This document shows, piece by piece, positions 1-5,364 of a DNA stretch of 5,364 nt. The notes beneath the pieces are model-generated. The model saw only the letters and a program-made list of their open reading frames with translations. It did not search any database and had not been told where the DNA came from. Each line of letters begins with the position of its first letter. Position 1 is the first letter of the stretch. Source of the stretch: Opitutaceae bacterium (GTDB taxonomy: Bacteria; Verrucomicrobiota; Verrucomicrobiia; Opitutales; Opitutaceae); assembly GCA_009919985.1 (NCBI GenBank), contig RGAX01000192.1, positions 1 to 5,364 on the forward strand, written 5' to 3'. The position numbers and the translations under genes were made by a program.

Positions 1-2
1 CC

Positions 3-1130
3 GCCCGCCTCGGCACCGATTCCCAAAAATGGCAGAAATACGCCGGACGTGACATCTTGCCGCTCTGGGTCGCTGACCTGGATTTTAAGTCCTCCCCTGC
101 GATCATCGCCGCACTCCACGACCGAGTCGCCCACGGTATTTTTGGGTACGCCCGCCCCGTCAAATCCACTGTCGATGCCGTCGTCGACGCCCTCCAGCGC
201 AACTACGCTTGGAAAATTGACCCTACTTGGATTGTCTGGCTCCCCGGCCTGGTCTGCGGCCTCAACATCACCGCCCAAGCCTTCGCACAAGCGGGCGAAG
301 AAGTCCTCACCCTCACCCCTGTTTATCCTCCTTTCATATCCGCGCCGAAAAACTCCGCGCGCCTCTCCACCCAAGCCGCCTTCGTGCTCCGCGACGGCCA
401 ATGGGAAATCGACTGGGCCGCCCTCGAACGCGCCGTCACCCCACGCACCAAACTCTTTTATCTCTGCAATCCCCACAACCCCCTCGCCCGCGTGTGGCGC
501 CGCGAGGAACTCATTCGCCTCGGGGAATTTTGCGCCCAACACCACCTCGTTCTCTGCTCCGATGAGATTCACTGCGACCTCATCCTCGAGCCTACGCTGC
601 GCCACCTGCCCGTGGCCTCGCTCTCATCGGAAATTTCCGCGCGCACCGTGACCCTGATGGCGCCCAGCAAAACCTACAACGTCCCTGGACTTGGCACCTC
701 CTTCGCGATTATTAGCGACCCCGCCCTCCGCGCCCAATTTATTCGCGCCACCGCCGGTGTCGTCGCGGAAGTCACCGCCCTTGGCTTCACCGCCTGCGAA
801 GCCGCCTACCGCGACAGCGAAGCCTGGCGTCAGGCACTGCTCACCTACCTGCGCGGCAACCGCGATTTTCTCCTCGATTACCTCGCCCGCGAACTCCCCG
901 GCATCCGTATCGAGGCGCCCATCGAAGCCACCTATCTCGCCTGGCTAAACCTCGAGGCGCTCCACCTCGAAGATCCAGTCGCACATTTTGAGACCCACGG
1001 CGTGGGTCTAAGCGAAGGCACCTATTTTGGTGCGCCCAAAGGGCACTATGTCCGACTCAACTTTGGCTGCCCGCGCGCAACCCTAACTGAAGCACTCCAT
1101 CGGATGAAAATCGCCCTCGCAGCCCGCTAA
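3..1130 (+). CDS. PatB/MalY-family PLP-dependent C-S lyase (cystathionine beta-lyase-like aminotransferase), 5'-truncated by the window
   Basis: A fold-type I PLP enzyme of the MalY/PatB class. Such enzymes cleave the C-S bond of cystathionine or similar thioether amino acids in the cytoplasm, giving a thiol (homocysteine), pyruvate and ammonia. The frame is open from base 3 and the reading RLGTDSQKW...DILPLWVADLDF is the family's usual N-terminus. The TTG at 57 is therefore internal and the true start lies roughly ten codons before the window. There are 375 visible residues, against about 390 in the family. Visible landmarks, numbered from base 3: HGIFGY near 43-48; the NPHNP loop at 156-160; SDEIHCD with PLP-binding Asp187; SKTYNVPGL with Schiff-base Lys223 (codon 669-671); TYLAWLNL; and VRLNFGCPR with the likely carboxylate-binding Arg351. 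The loop normally read as NPHNP-TG-R is NPHNP-LA-R here. The exact substrate, and any MalY-like regulatory role, cannot be told from sequence. Confidence 0.93.
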   Translation, partial: ARLGTDSQKWQKYAGRDILPLWVADLDFKSSPAIIAALHDRVAHGIFGYARPVKSTVDAVVDALQRNYAWKIDPTWIVWLPGLVCGLNITAQAFAQAGEEVLTLTPVYPPFISAPKNSARLSTQAAFVLRDGQWEIDWAALERAVTPRTKLFYLCNPHNPLARVWRREELIRLGEFCAQHHLVLCSDEIHCDLILEPTLRHLPVASLSSEISARTVTLMAPSKTYNVPGLGTSFAIISDPALRAQFIRATAGVVAEVTALGFTACEAAYRDSEAWRQALLTYLRGNRDFLLDYLARELPGIRIEAPIEATYLAWLNLEALHLEDPVAHFETHGVGLSEGTYFGAPKGHYVRLNFGCPRATLTEALHRMKIALAAR

Positions 1131-1193
1131 GAGCAATCCGATCCCGATCGCCTGCAGTCACCGGCCGGCAACACCAACCCTCACTTTTATAGG

Positions 1194-1223
1194 TTAATTC
1201 CAAACCAAAGTGCCGCCTATATT
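1194..1223 (+). promoter_or_regulatory. Possible weak sigma-70-like promoter upstream of dus
   Basis: A TATATT hexamer at 1218-1223 could serve as a -10 box, with a poor -35 match, TTAATT at 1194-1199, 18 bases upstream. It sits in the only AT-richer part of the 150-base gap between the C-S lyase and the dus gene, and would give a leader of about 50 bases. The -35 match is weak and this organism's promoter consensus is not known, so this is a tentative call. Confidence 0.25.
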
Positions 1224-1280
1224 GGTAACACGGGCTTGGGGGTTGCGGGTACGGAAAGAATCTCCAATGAAGACAGCGTG

Positions 1281-2393
1281 ATGCGCATCGGGCCCCACGA
1301 GCTCTCCTCCAATTTGTTTCTCTCCCCGCTCGCGGGTTATACCAACCTGCCCATGCGGCTCACCGTGCGTGAACTCGGTGGACTAGGTTGGGCCACAACC
1401 GACCTGGTCAACGCGCGCTCACTCATTGAACGCAATCCCCTCGCACTCAAACTCGTCGCCTCGTGCGCCGAGGATCGTCCGCTCGCGATCCAGCTTTTCG
1501 GTAGCGTACCCGAGGAGATGCGCGACGCTGCTATCATCTGTCAGGAACTCGGCGTGCAATCCGTGGACATCAACATGGGTTGCCCCGTGAAAAAAGTGGT
1601 CAACATCGGCGGCGGTTCCGCGATGATGACCGAGCTTGATAAGACCGCCGCGCTCGTACGCGGAATGATCGCAGCGGTAAAAATTCCCGTGACCGCCAAG
1701 ATGCGACTTGGCTGGGATGACGAAAATCTCACCGCACCTGAGCTCGCGCGCGTGCTTGAGGATGTGGGGGTAGCGGCAATTTTTGTGCACGGTCGCACGC
1801 GCGCGCAGGGGTTTTCCGGCGCGGTCAATCTCGCCGGGATTCGCAGCGTCGTGCAGGCGGTAAAAATAATCCCCGTCATCGGCAACGGCGATGTCACCAC
1901 CCCTGAGGCCGCGTTGCATATGTTCGCAGAGACGGGCTGCGCGGGTGTGAGCATCGGACGCGGGGCGTTTTACGATCCTTGGATTTTTCGCCGCACGGAG
2001 CATCTGTTGCGCACCGGTGAGCTTTTACCGGAAGCGACGTTTGCGGAACGGATCCGAGTATTAAGGCGACACTTTGAGCGTTACGTGGAATTTTACGGAG
2101 AAGAGCATGGCGCGCGACTTTTCCGCAAAGTGGCGCCGTGGTACGCGAAACGATTCGGGCCTTCAAAAATGTTTAAGCAGCGCATCGTCTCAATCACATC
2201 GCGGGCGGATTTCGACGCGACACTGGCCGAGTACTTGGCTTGGCGGGCTCCGTTTTGCGACGAGCACGGGGAGTCACTGCCTAAATACTCACCGGCGCCG
2301 ATGGTCGCGTCGTTTATGCGCGAGCCGGGCGATGCCGAGGTTTTCGCCCGCGAGTCGATTCCTGTGCCGAAAGGCCCTGTCGACACCTGGTAA
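1281..2393 (+). CDS. dusB: tRNA-dihydrouridine synthase, DusB/NifR3 type
   Basis: A flavoenzyme that reduces specific uridines in the tRNA D-loop to 5,6-dihydrouridine, using FMN and NADPH, in the cytoplasm. With the ATG at 1281 the protein has 370 residues, longer than the usual 320-350 for DusB. A TIM barrel comes first: LSPLAGYTNLPMR (14-26), then INMGCPVKKV with catalytic Cys101. Next come TAKMRLGWD with Lys140 and FVHGRTRAQGFSG with His170, both active-site/FMN contacts in Dus enzymes. IGNGDVTTPEA (200-210) and SIGRGAFYDPWIF (224-236) bind the FMN phosphate. The helical C-terminal tRNA-binding region, including KVAPWYAKRFGPSK, follows from about 250. ATG 1281 is preferred because GAAG lies 8 bases upstream and the family sequence begins right after it. 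An adjacent GTG (1278) or a TTG at 1236 is possible. The dusB symbol rests on the NifR3-like motifs. There is no fis partner downstream as in enterobacteria. The C-terminal 40 residues or so (from about 330) look like a lineage-specific tail. Confidence 0.93.
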   Translation: MRIGPHELSSNLFLSPLAGYTNLPMRLTVRELGGLGWATTDLVNARSLIERNPLALKLVASCAEDRPLAIQLFGSVPEEMRDAAIICQELGVQSVDINMGCPVKKVVNIGGGSAMMTELDKTAALVRGMIAAVKIPVTAKMRLGWDDENLTAPELARVLEDVGVAAIFVHGRTRAQGFSGAVNLAGIRSVVQAVKIIPVIGNGDVTTPEAALHMFAETGCAGVSIGRGAFYDPWIFRRTEHLLRTGELLPEATFAERIRVLRRHFERYVEFYGEEHGARLFRKVAPWYAKRFGPSKMFKQRIVSITSRADFDATLAEYLAWRAPFCDEHGESLPKYSPAPMVASFMREPGDAEVFARESIPVPKGPVDTW

Positions 2394-2394
2394 A

Positions 2395-2458
2395 TCGAAG
2401 CTTAAGCAGGCGAGCAAGTCGCGCCGTTGCCAGCGGCGAATCGAGGCGGTAGCTTCGA
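2395..2458 (+). repeat. Inverted repeat enclosing a small hairpin in the dus-marC spacer
   Basis: TCGAAGCT at 2395-2402 is perfectly complementary to AGCTTCGA at 2451-2458. Between them CGCCG (2422-2426) pairs with CGGCG (2434-2438) around a 7-base loop. The outer arms begin one base after the dus stop codon and end three bases before the marC ATG, so the element fills the 68-base spacer. No T tract follows, so it does not look like an intrinsic terminator. The only SD-like stretch before marC, GAGGCGG at 2443-2449, lies inside the enclosed region, next to the 3' arm. A translational role is possible but unproven, and an 8-bp match in a short region could be chance. Confidence 0.4.
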
Positions 2459-2461
2459 CTC

Positions 2462-3148
2462 ATGCAAAATGTGAATCACTTTTGGGAACTTATCCTCGGC
2501 ACAATCATCGCGTTGCTACCGCTCATCAATCCGTTGGCTTCAGCACCTTCTTTTCTAGCGATCACAGAGGGTGATTCACATGAACGGCGCCAAGAGCAAC
2601 TGCGCCACGCGTGTATGTATATGGTGGTAATTCTTGTGGGGTTTCTGGTCGGGGGCACCTTCATCATGGGATTTTTTGGAATTTCGATTCCAGGGTTGCG
2701 CATCGCCGGCGGTCTCTTGGTGGCGGGCATCGGCTCTACCATGTTGATGGCGATGCCCGTCGAACATACCGGGGATGATCCAGCACGACGTGCGGCGCGG
2801 GCTAAACGCGACGTGTCGTTTTCTCCACTCGCGATGCCAATGTTGAGCGGGCCAGGCGCGATTGCGGTGACCGTGGGTTTCACCTCGCTGGCGACCCAGT
2901 GGCTCGACTACGTAGCGATCATTTTGGGCATCATCACGGTCGCGATTATCACGTACGTGACGCTGAGTTTGTCGGAGCGCGTCGTGACGGTGATCGGCAC
3001 CAACGGAATGAACGCACTCTCCAAAGTGATGGGCTTTCTCATCTTGTGTATCGGCATACAATTCGTGGTAAACGGGGTACGCGGGATAGTGACCGACCCG
3101 GAGTTACTCAATGCCATCCGCAGCGCAATCACGGCACCTAAAGTGTAA
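2462..3148 (+). CDS. MarC family (UPF0056) integral membrane protein
   Basis: A 228-residue multi-spanning inner-membrane protein of the MarC family. The family was named after an E. coli gene once linked to multiple antibiotic resistance, but that link was later disputed and the true function is unknown. Six hydrophobic segments are visible, near residues 10-33, 51-72, 76-98, 120-145, 149-171 and 185-206, matching the family's size and topology. Family landmarks are LLPLINPLASAPSFLAIT in the first segment, LRIAGGLLVAGIG at 79-91, SPLAMPMLSGPGAIAV at 121-136 in the fourth, and KVMGFLILCIGIQFVVNG at 188-205 in the last. The charged stretch HTGDDPARRAARAKR (102-116) is a likely cytoplasmic loop. 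The start at 2462 fits the family N-terminus. The nearest SD-like bases (GAGG, 2443-2446) are 15 bases away, which is unusually far. It follows dus by 68 bases and may be co-transcribed with it. Confidence 0.93.
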   Translation: MQNVNHFWELILGTIIALLPLINPLASAPSFLAITEGDSHERRQEQLRHACMYMVVILVGFLVGGTFIMGFFGISIPGLRIAGGLLVAGIGSTMLMAMPVEHTGDDPARRAARAKRDVSFSPLAMPMLSGPGAIAVTVGFTSLATQWLDYVAIILGIITVAIITYVTLSLSERVVTVIGTNGMNALSKVMGFLILCIGIQFVVNGVRGIVTDPELLNAIRSAITAPKV

Positions 3149-3284
3149 CGCATGGCGGCCAGAGTGTAATTCAATATCACCGTGTGAGCCGCGCCTCGTC
3201 TGCCTGGGGCGCAGAAACGTTATTGTGAGAAAACAAAAAGTTTCACTCGCGGTCACCAACCCGAAGAATCAATCTAATCATTAC

Positions 3285-3545
3285 ATGAACACGCGTCTGA
3301 CCTTCCTCGTTTTCGCCCTCACGGGACTTTGCCTCACCGCCGGCTGCTTGAGCTCACGTAAAAATGCGAAGCCTAAGGAAACCACTGCGATCGCCGCCGA
3401 GCTCGAAGAGAGCTTCCGCCAACGCTGGGTGGAAAAACGCGCGGGCGAACTCATCGCCCGCGGCTTGGCCGCAGACCTGGCGCGCACCCAGGCTTTCGAG
3501 GAGTTTAAAACGAAATACAATTTCTCGTCTTCGCCCGCGCGTTAA
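3285..3545 (+). CDS. Small predicted lipoprotein of unknown function
   Basis: An 86-residue protein that I cannot assign to a named family. It opens with a lipoprotein signal peptide: MNTR, a hydrophobic core at about 5-18, and the lipobox LTAGC with acylated Cys21. The mature part is only 66 residues. After a short polar stretch (SSRKNAKPKETT) it is strongly charged and alanine/leucine-rich, probably a helical hairpin: IAAELEESFRQRWVEKRAGELIARG, then AADLARTQAFEEFKTKYNF, ending with SSSPAR. The frame is open further upstream (to 3111), but any earlier start would bury the signal peptide, so the ATG at 3285 is chosen. There is no SD sequence within 15 bases. It is expected to be anchored in the inner or outer membrane on the periplasmic side. 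The residue at +2 is Leu rather than Asp, which in the E. coli Lol rule would favour the outer membrane. It stands alone between marC and rarD. Confidence 0.75.
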   Translation: MNTRLTFLVFALTGLCLTAGCLSSRKNAKPKETTAIAAELEESFRQRWVEKRAGELIARGLAADLARTQAFEEFKTKYNFSSSPAR

Positions 3546-3606
3546 AACTCGATCGTGACAATTTCGCGTGAGCCTGTGGGCCAGGCGAGCGCATAACAAC
3601 GCGAGC

Positions 3607-4527
3607 GTGACTTCCGCTAAATCCTCATCCGAGACCACGCGCGGAGCCGGCGCGGCGGCTCTGTGTTATCTCACATGGGGGTTGGTGCCACTTTATTGGC
3701 ATTTGATGGCTGAGGTGGACGCCTTAGAATTAATCGCGCACCGGCTAATGTGGTCGTTAGTCTTCGTTGCCGCCCTGTTGGTGTGGCGCGGCGGCATGAA
3801 GGAAATGCGCACTGCTTTGAGTACGGGCCGTGGTTTCGCGCTAAACCTGCTCAGCAGCGCTCTGCTGACGGCCAACTGGCTAGTCTACGTGTGGGGCGTC
3901 AATCATGGGCACGTGATCGAGTGCAGTCTTGGTTATTTTCTCGTGCCCTTACTAAACGTGGCCCTGGGCCGCTGGGTGTTACACGAACAGCTGCGGCCCG
4001 CCCAAGTAATTGCCATCAGTTGCGCTGCACTCGGCGTCGCGATTCAAATCTATCAGGTCGGGCATCTGCCTTGGATCGCCCTCGCGCTCGCGGGCACATT
4101 TGGCTGTTACGGATTACTCCGCAAACGCTCCGCACTCGGACCACTCACCGGCCTTGCCGTCGAGACAACCTTGCTCGCGCCATTTGCCGCAGCGTTCCTG
4201 CTTTGGCAAAACCTCGCAGGTGTGGGCGCCCTCGGCCACGCGAACACCACGACGCAAGCGCTCGTTCTGAGCACCGGCGTGGTCACCGCGATTCCCTTGT
4301 TGCTCTTTGCTTATGGCGCACGTCGCATTCGCCTTACGACCCTCGGACTGCTGCAATACATCGCACCCACCGTACAATTCTCGCTCGGCGTGCTCGTCTT
4401 TCACGAGACATTCACCCACGATCAAGGTCTCGCCTTCGGTTGCATCTGGTTCGGCCTAACGCTGTACACCGCCGATAACATCCGCGCCGCTCGCACCAAC
4501 TCAGGCTCGACGTCGCCCCGCCCATAA
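3607..4527 (+). CDS. rarD: RarD-type transporter, EamA/drug-metabolite transporter superfamily
   Basis: An inner-membrane DMT-superfamily permease of the RarD subgroup. E. coli RarD was linked to chloramphenicol sensitivity, but its natural substrate is not established. From the GTG at 3607 it has 306 residues, close to the usual 295-300. About ten hydrophobic segments form the two EamA halves, near 13-35, 43-60, 78-97, 104-120, 131-149, 154-171, 181-200, 216-236, 243-265 and 273-290. RarD signatures are YLTWGLVPLYWHL in segment 1, LELIAHRLMWS at 40-50, ANWLVYVWGVNHGHVIECSLGYF across segments 3-4, and TAIPLLLFAYGARRIRLTTLG with LQYIAPTVQFSLGV in the second half. An in-frame GTG at 3568 would add 13 residues (SLWARRAHNNAS...) of no family character. 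Neither start has a good SD, so the exact N-terminus is uncertain. The gene ends 21 bases before the SGNH hydrolase, suggesting co-transcription. Confidence 0.9.
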   Translation: MTSAKSSSETTRGAGAAALCYLTWGLVPLYWHLMAEVDALELIAHRLMWSLVFVAALLVWRGGMKEMRTALSTGRGFALNLLSSALLTANWLVYVWGVNHGHVIECSLGYFLVPLLNVALGRWVLHEQLRPAQVIAISCAALGVAIQIYQVGHLPWIALALAGTFGCYGLLRKRSALGPLTGLAVETTLLAPFAAAFLLWQNLAGVGALGHANTTTQALVLSTGVVTAIPLLLFAYGARRIRLTTLGLLQYIAPTVQFSLGVLVFHETFTHDQGLAFGCIWFGLTLYTADNIRAARTNSGSTSPRP

Positions 4528-4548
4528 ACCCAACCTTCCATTTTCCCC

Positions 4549-5319
4549 ATGAAAATCCCCCGCTCCATCTGCTTCACCCTGCTCTTCAGCGCGCTCTTGC
4601 CTTTCGCTGCCGCTCAAACCCCAGCTCCGATCGCCCCCAAAGCTGACGCCTCCGCCGCCATCGAGAAAAAAGACACTAACGGCGCTTTTCGCAAAGCCCA
4701 CGACTCCTTCCTTACTCGCGGTAAAGCCGGCCCCGTCGGCCTGCTCTTTCTCGGCGATTCCATCACCGCCGGTTGGGCCCGCGCCCCGCACATCTGGGAA
4801 AGTTACTACGCACAATACCAGCCCGCCAACTTCGGTATCGGCGGTGACCGTACGCAGCACGTGATTTGGCGCATCGAAAACGGCGAACTCGAAGGCCTTA
4901 CCCCCAAAGTCACCGTCTTGATGCTCGGTACCAACAACTCCGCCGACAACTCCGCCACTGAGATCGCCGCGGCCAATAAAAAAATTGTGCAGCTCATCCG
5001 CACGAAAATCCCTGGCACCAAAGTCCTCCTGCTCGCCATTTTCCCCCGCGGCGCGCGCAAAGATAAAGACGGCGTGATCACGCCTGCCGCCCTCGCCGAC
5101 GCCACCCAACGCACCGCTATCATCAACGCCGTCAATGCCGAGCTCGCCCAACTCGACGACGGAAAAACCGTGCGCTTCCTCGACATCGCCGCCGCGTTCT
5201 ACGGTCAAGACGGCAAGATCCCCTTTGCTATCATGCCCGACCAACTTCACCCCAACGCCGCCGGCTACCAACTCTGGGCTGATGCCATGAAGCCGTTACT
5301 CACGCAAATGCTGAAGTAA
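4549..5319 (+). CDS. Exported SGNH/GDSL-family hydrolase (PAF-acetylhydrolase-like)
   Basis: A 256-residue secreted serine esterase. A signal peptide is clear: positive start MKIPR, hydrophobic core 8-20, and a likely signal peptidase I site after Ala22 (AAA-Q). An Ala/Pro-rich linker to about 36 follows. The SGNH blocks appear in order: LFLGDSIT with nucleophile Ser71 (block I); NFGIGGDRT at 94-102 giving the oxyanion-hole Gly (block II); VLMLGTNNS with Asn129 (block III); and DQLHPNAAGY with Asp231 and His234 (block V). The sequence GGDRTQHVIWRIENGEL is typical of the branch resembling mammalian PAF-acetylhydrolase beta/gamma subunits. Members deacylate or deacetylate lipids, sugars or glycans. 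The export signal suggests an extracellular or periplasmic ester substrate, perhaps an acetylated polysaccharide, but the substrate is not readable here. The ATG at 4549 is preceded by a pyrimidine-rich stretch without an SD. A palindrome at 5347 probably ends the transcript. Confidence 0.93.
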   Translation: MKIPRSICFTLLFSALLPFAAAQTPAPIAPKADASAAIEKKDTNGAFRKAHDSFLTRGKAGPVGLLFLGDSITAGWARAPHIWESYYAQYQPANFGIGGDRTQHVIWRIENGELEGLTPKVTVLMLGTNNSADNSATEIAAANKKIVQLIRTKIPGTKVLLLAIFPRGARKDKDGVITPAALADATQRTAIINAVNAELAQLDDGKTVRFLDIAAAFYGQDGKIPFAIMPDQLHPNAAGYQLWADAMKPLLTQMLK

Positions 5320-5346
5320 AAATTTTCTATTCTGGTGAACGAAAAG

Positions 5347-5364
5347 GCGGGCTCTAGAGCCCGC
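5347..5364 (+). terminator. Probable intrinsic terminator stem, 3' side cut by the window end
   Basis: GCGGGCTCTAGAGCCCGC is a perfect 18-base palindrome, able to form a 7-bp GC-rich stem (GCGGGCT/AGCCCGC) with a CTAG loop. It lies 27 bases after the stop codon of the SGNH hydrolase. An A-rich run (GAAAAG) precedes it directly, as in bidirectional terminators, where a matching T run follows the stem. The window ends on the last base of the palindrome, so the T tract cannot be seen. It could instead be an operator or other dyad for a downstream gene. Confidence 0.55.

Noticed and set aside
57..59. TTG as the start codon of the C-S lyase
   Set aside because: The same frame continues upstream to base 3 with the conserved RLGTDSQKW segment, so the gene simply begins before the window.
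49..651. Second + strand frame of 200 codons overlapping the C-S lyase
   Set aside because: The translation is Ser/Pro/Thr-rich with no domain, the typical out-of-frame product of a C-rich gene. The family motifs are all in the other frame.
1131..1180. Possible terminator after the C-S lyase around CCGGCCGG
   Set aside because: The short palindrome has no usable loop and no T run directly after it.
1419..2003. Minus-strand open frame of 194 codons inside dus
   Set aside because: It lies wholly within the conserved TIM barrel of Dus and its translation has no recognisable domain. It is an antisense shadow.
3142..3169. Direct repeat AGTGTAA at 3142-3148 and 3163-3169, 21 bases apart
   Set aside because: Two copies of a 7-mer, one of them overlapping the marC stop codon, are too little to separate from chance.
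3191..3212. GCGCC/GGCGC hairpin downstream of marC as a terminator
   Set aside because: The stem is only 5 bp with a 12-base loop and no T tract follows.
4501..5271. Long minus-strand open frame of 256 codons opposite the SGNH hydrolase gene
   Set aside because: Its translation is a Gly/Val/Ala/Glu-rich low-complexity sequence, as expected when C-ending codons are read in reverse. The + strand has a full signal peptide and all SGNH blocks.

Overview
The window is a 5.4 kb piece of bacterial chromosome of fairly high GC content. It carries six protein genes, all on the + strand and closely spaced (gaps of about 20 to 150 bases). I see no mobile element, CRISPR array, tRNA or rRNA. The gene set is mostly housekeeping or general physiology. 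The GC-rich, C-ending codon style, the weak or absent Shine-Dalgarno sequences and an exported PAF-acetylhydrolase-like SGNH hydrolase would suit a member of the Verrucomicrobiota (for example an Opitutaceae-like bacterium). That placement is an inference from style and family mix, not from a marker gene.

Layout: (1) 3-1130, the 3' part of a PatB/MalY-type PLP-dependent C-S lyase whose first roughly ten codons lie before the window. (2) 1131-1280, a spacer with a possible weak promoter, an imperfect dyad and a G-rich leader. (3) 1281-2393, a tRNA-dihydrouridine synthase of the DusB/NifR3 type. (4) 2394-2461, a short spacer bounded by an 8-bp inverted repeat with a smaller hairpin inside. (5) 2462-3148, a MarC-family integral membrane protein. 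(6) 3285-3545, a small lipoprotein of unknown function. (7) 3607-4527 (possibly from 3568), a RarD-type EamA/DMT transporter. (8) 4549-5319, an exported SGNH/GDSL hydrolase. (9) 5347-5364, a perfect 18-bp palindrome at the window edge, probably the stem of a transcription terminator whose far side is cut off.

Functionally the genes do not form one obvious pathway. The C-S lyase acts in sulfur amino-acid metabolism and the Dus enzyme modifies tRNA. MarC and RarD are inner-membrane proteins of poorly defined substrate. The lipoprotein and the SGNH hydrolase are exported. The last two genes (rarD and the hydrolase, 21 bases apart) are the best candidates for co-transcription, ending at the 5347 palindrome. 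I found no convincing new defence, mobile or regulatory system. The most checkable oddities are a changed PLP-site loop in the C-S lyase, the folded dus-marC spacer and the unassigned lipoprotein.
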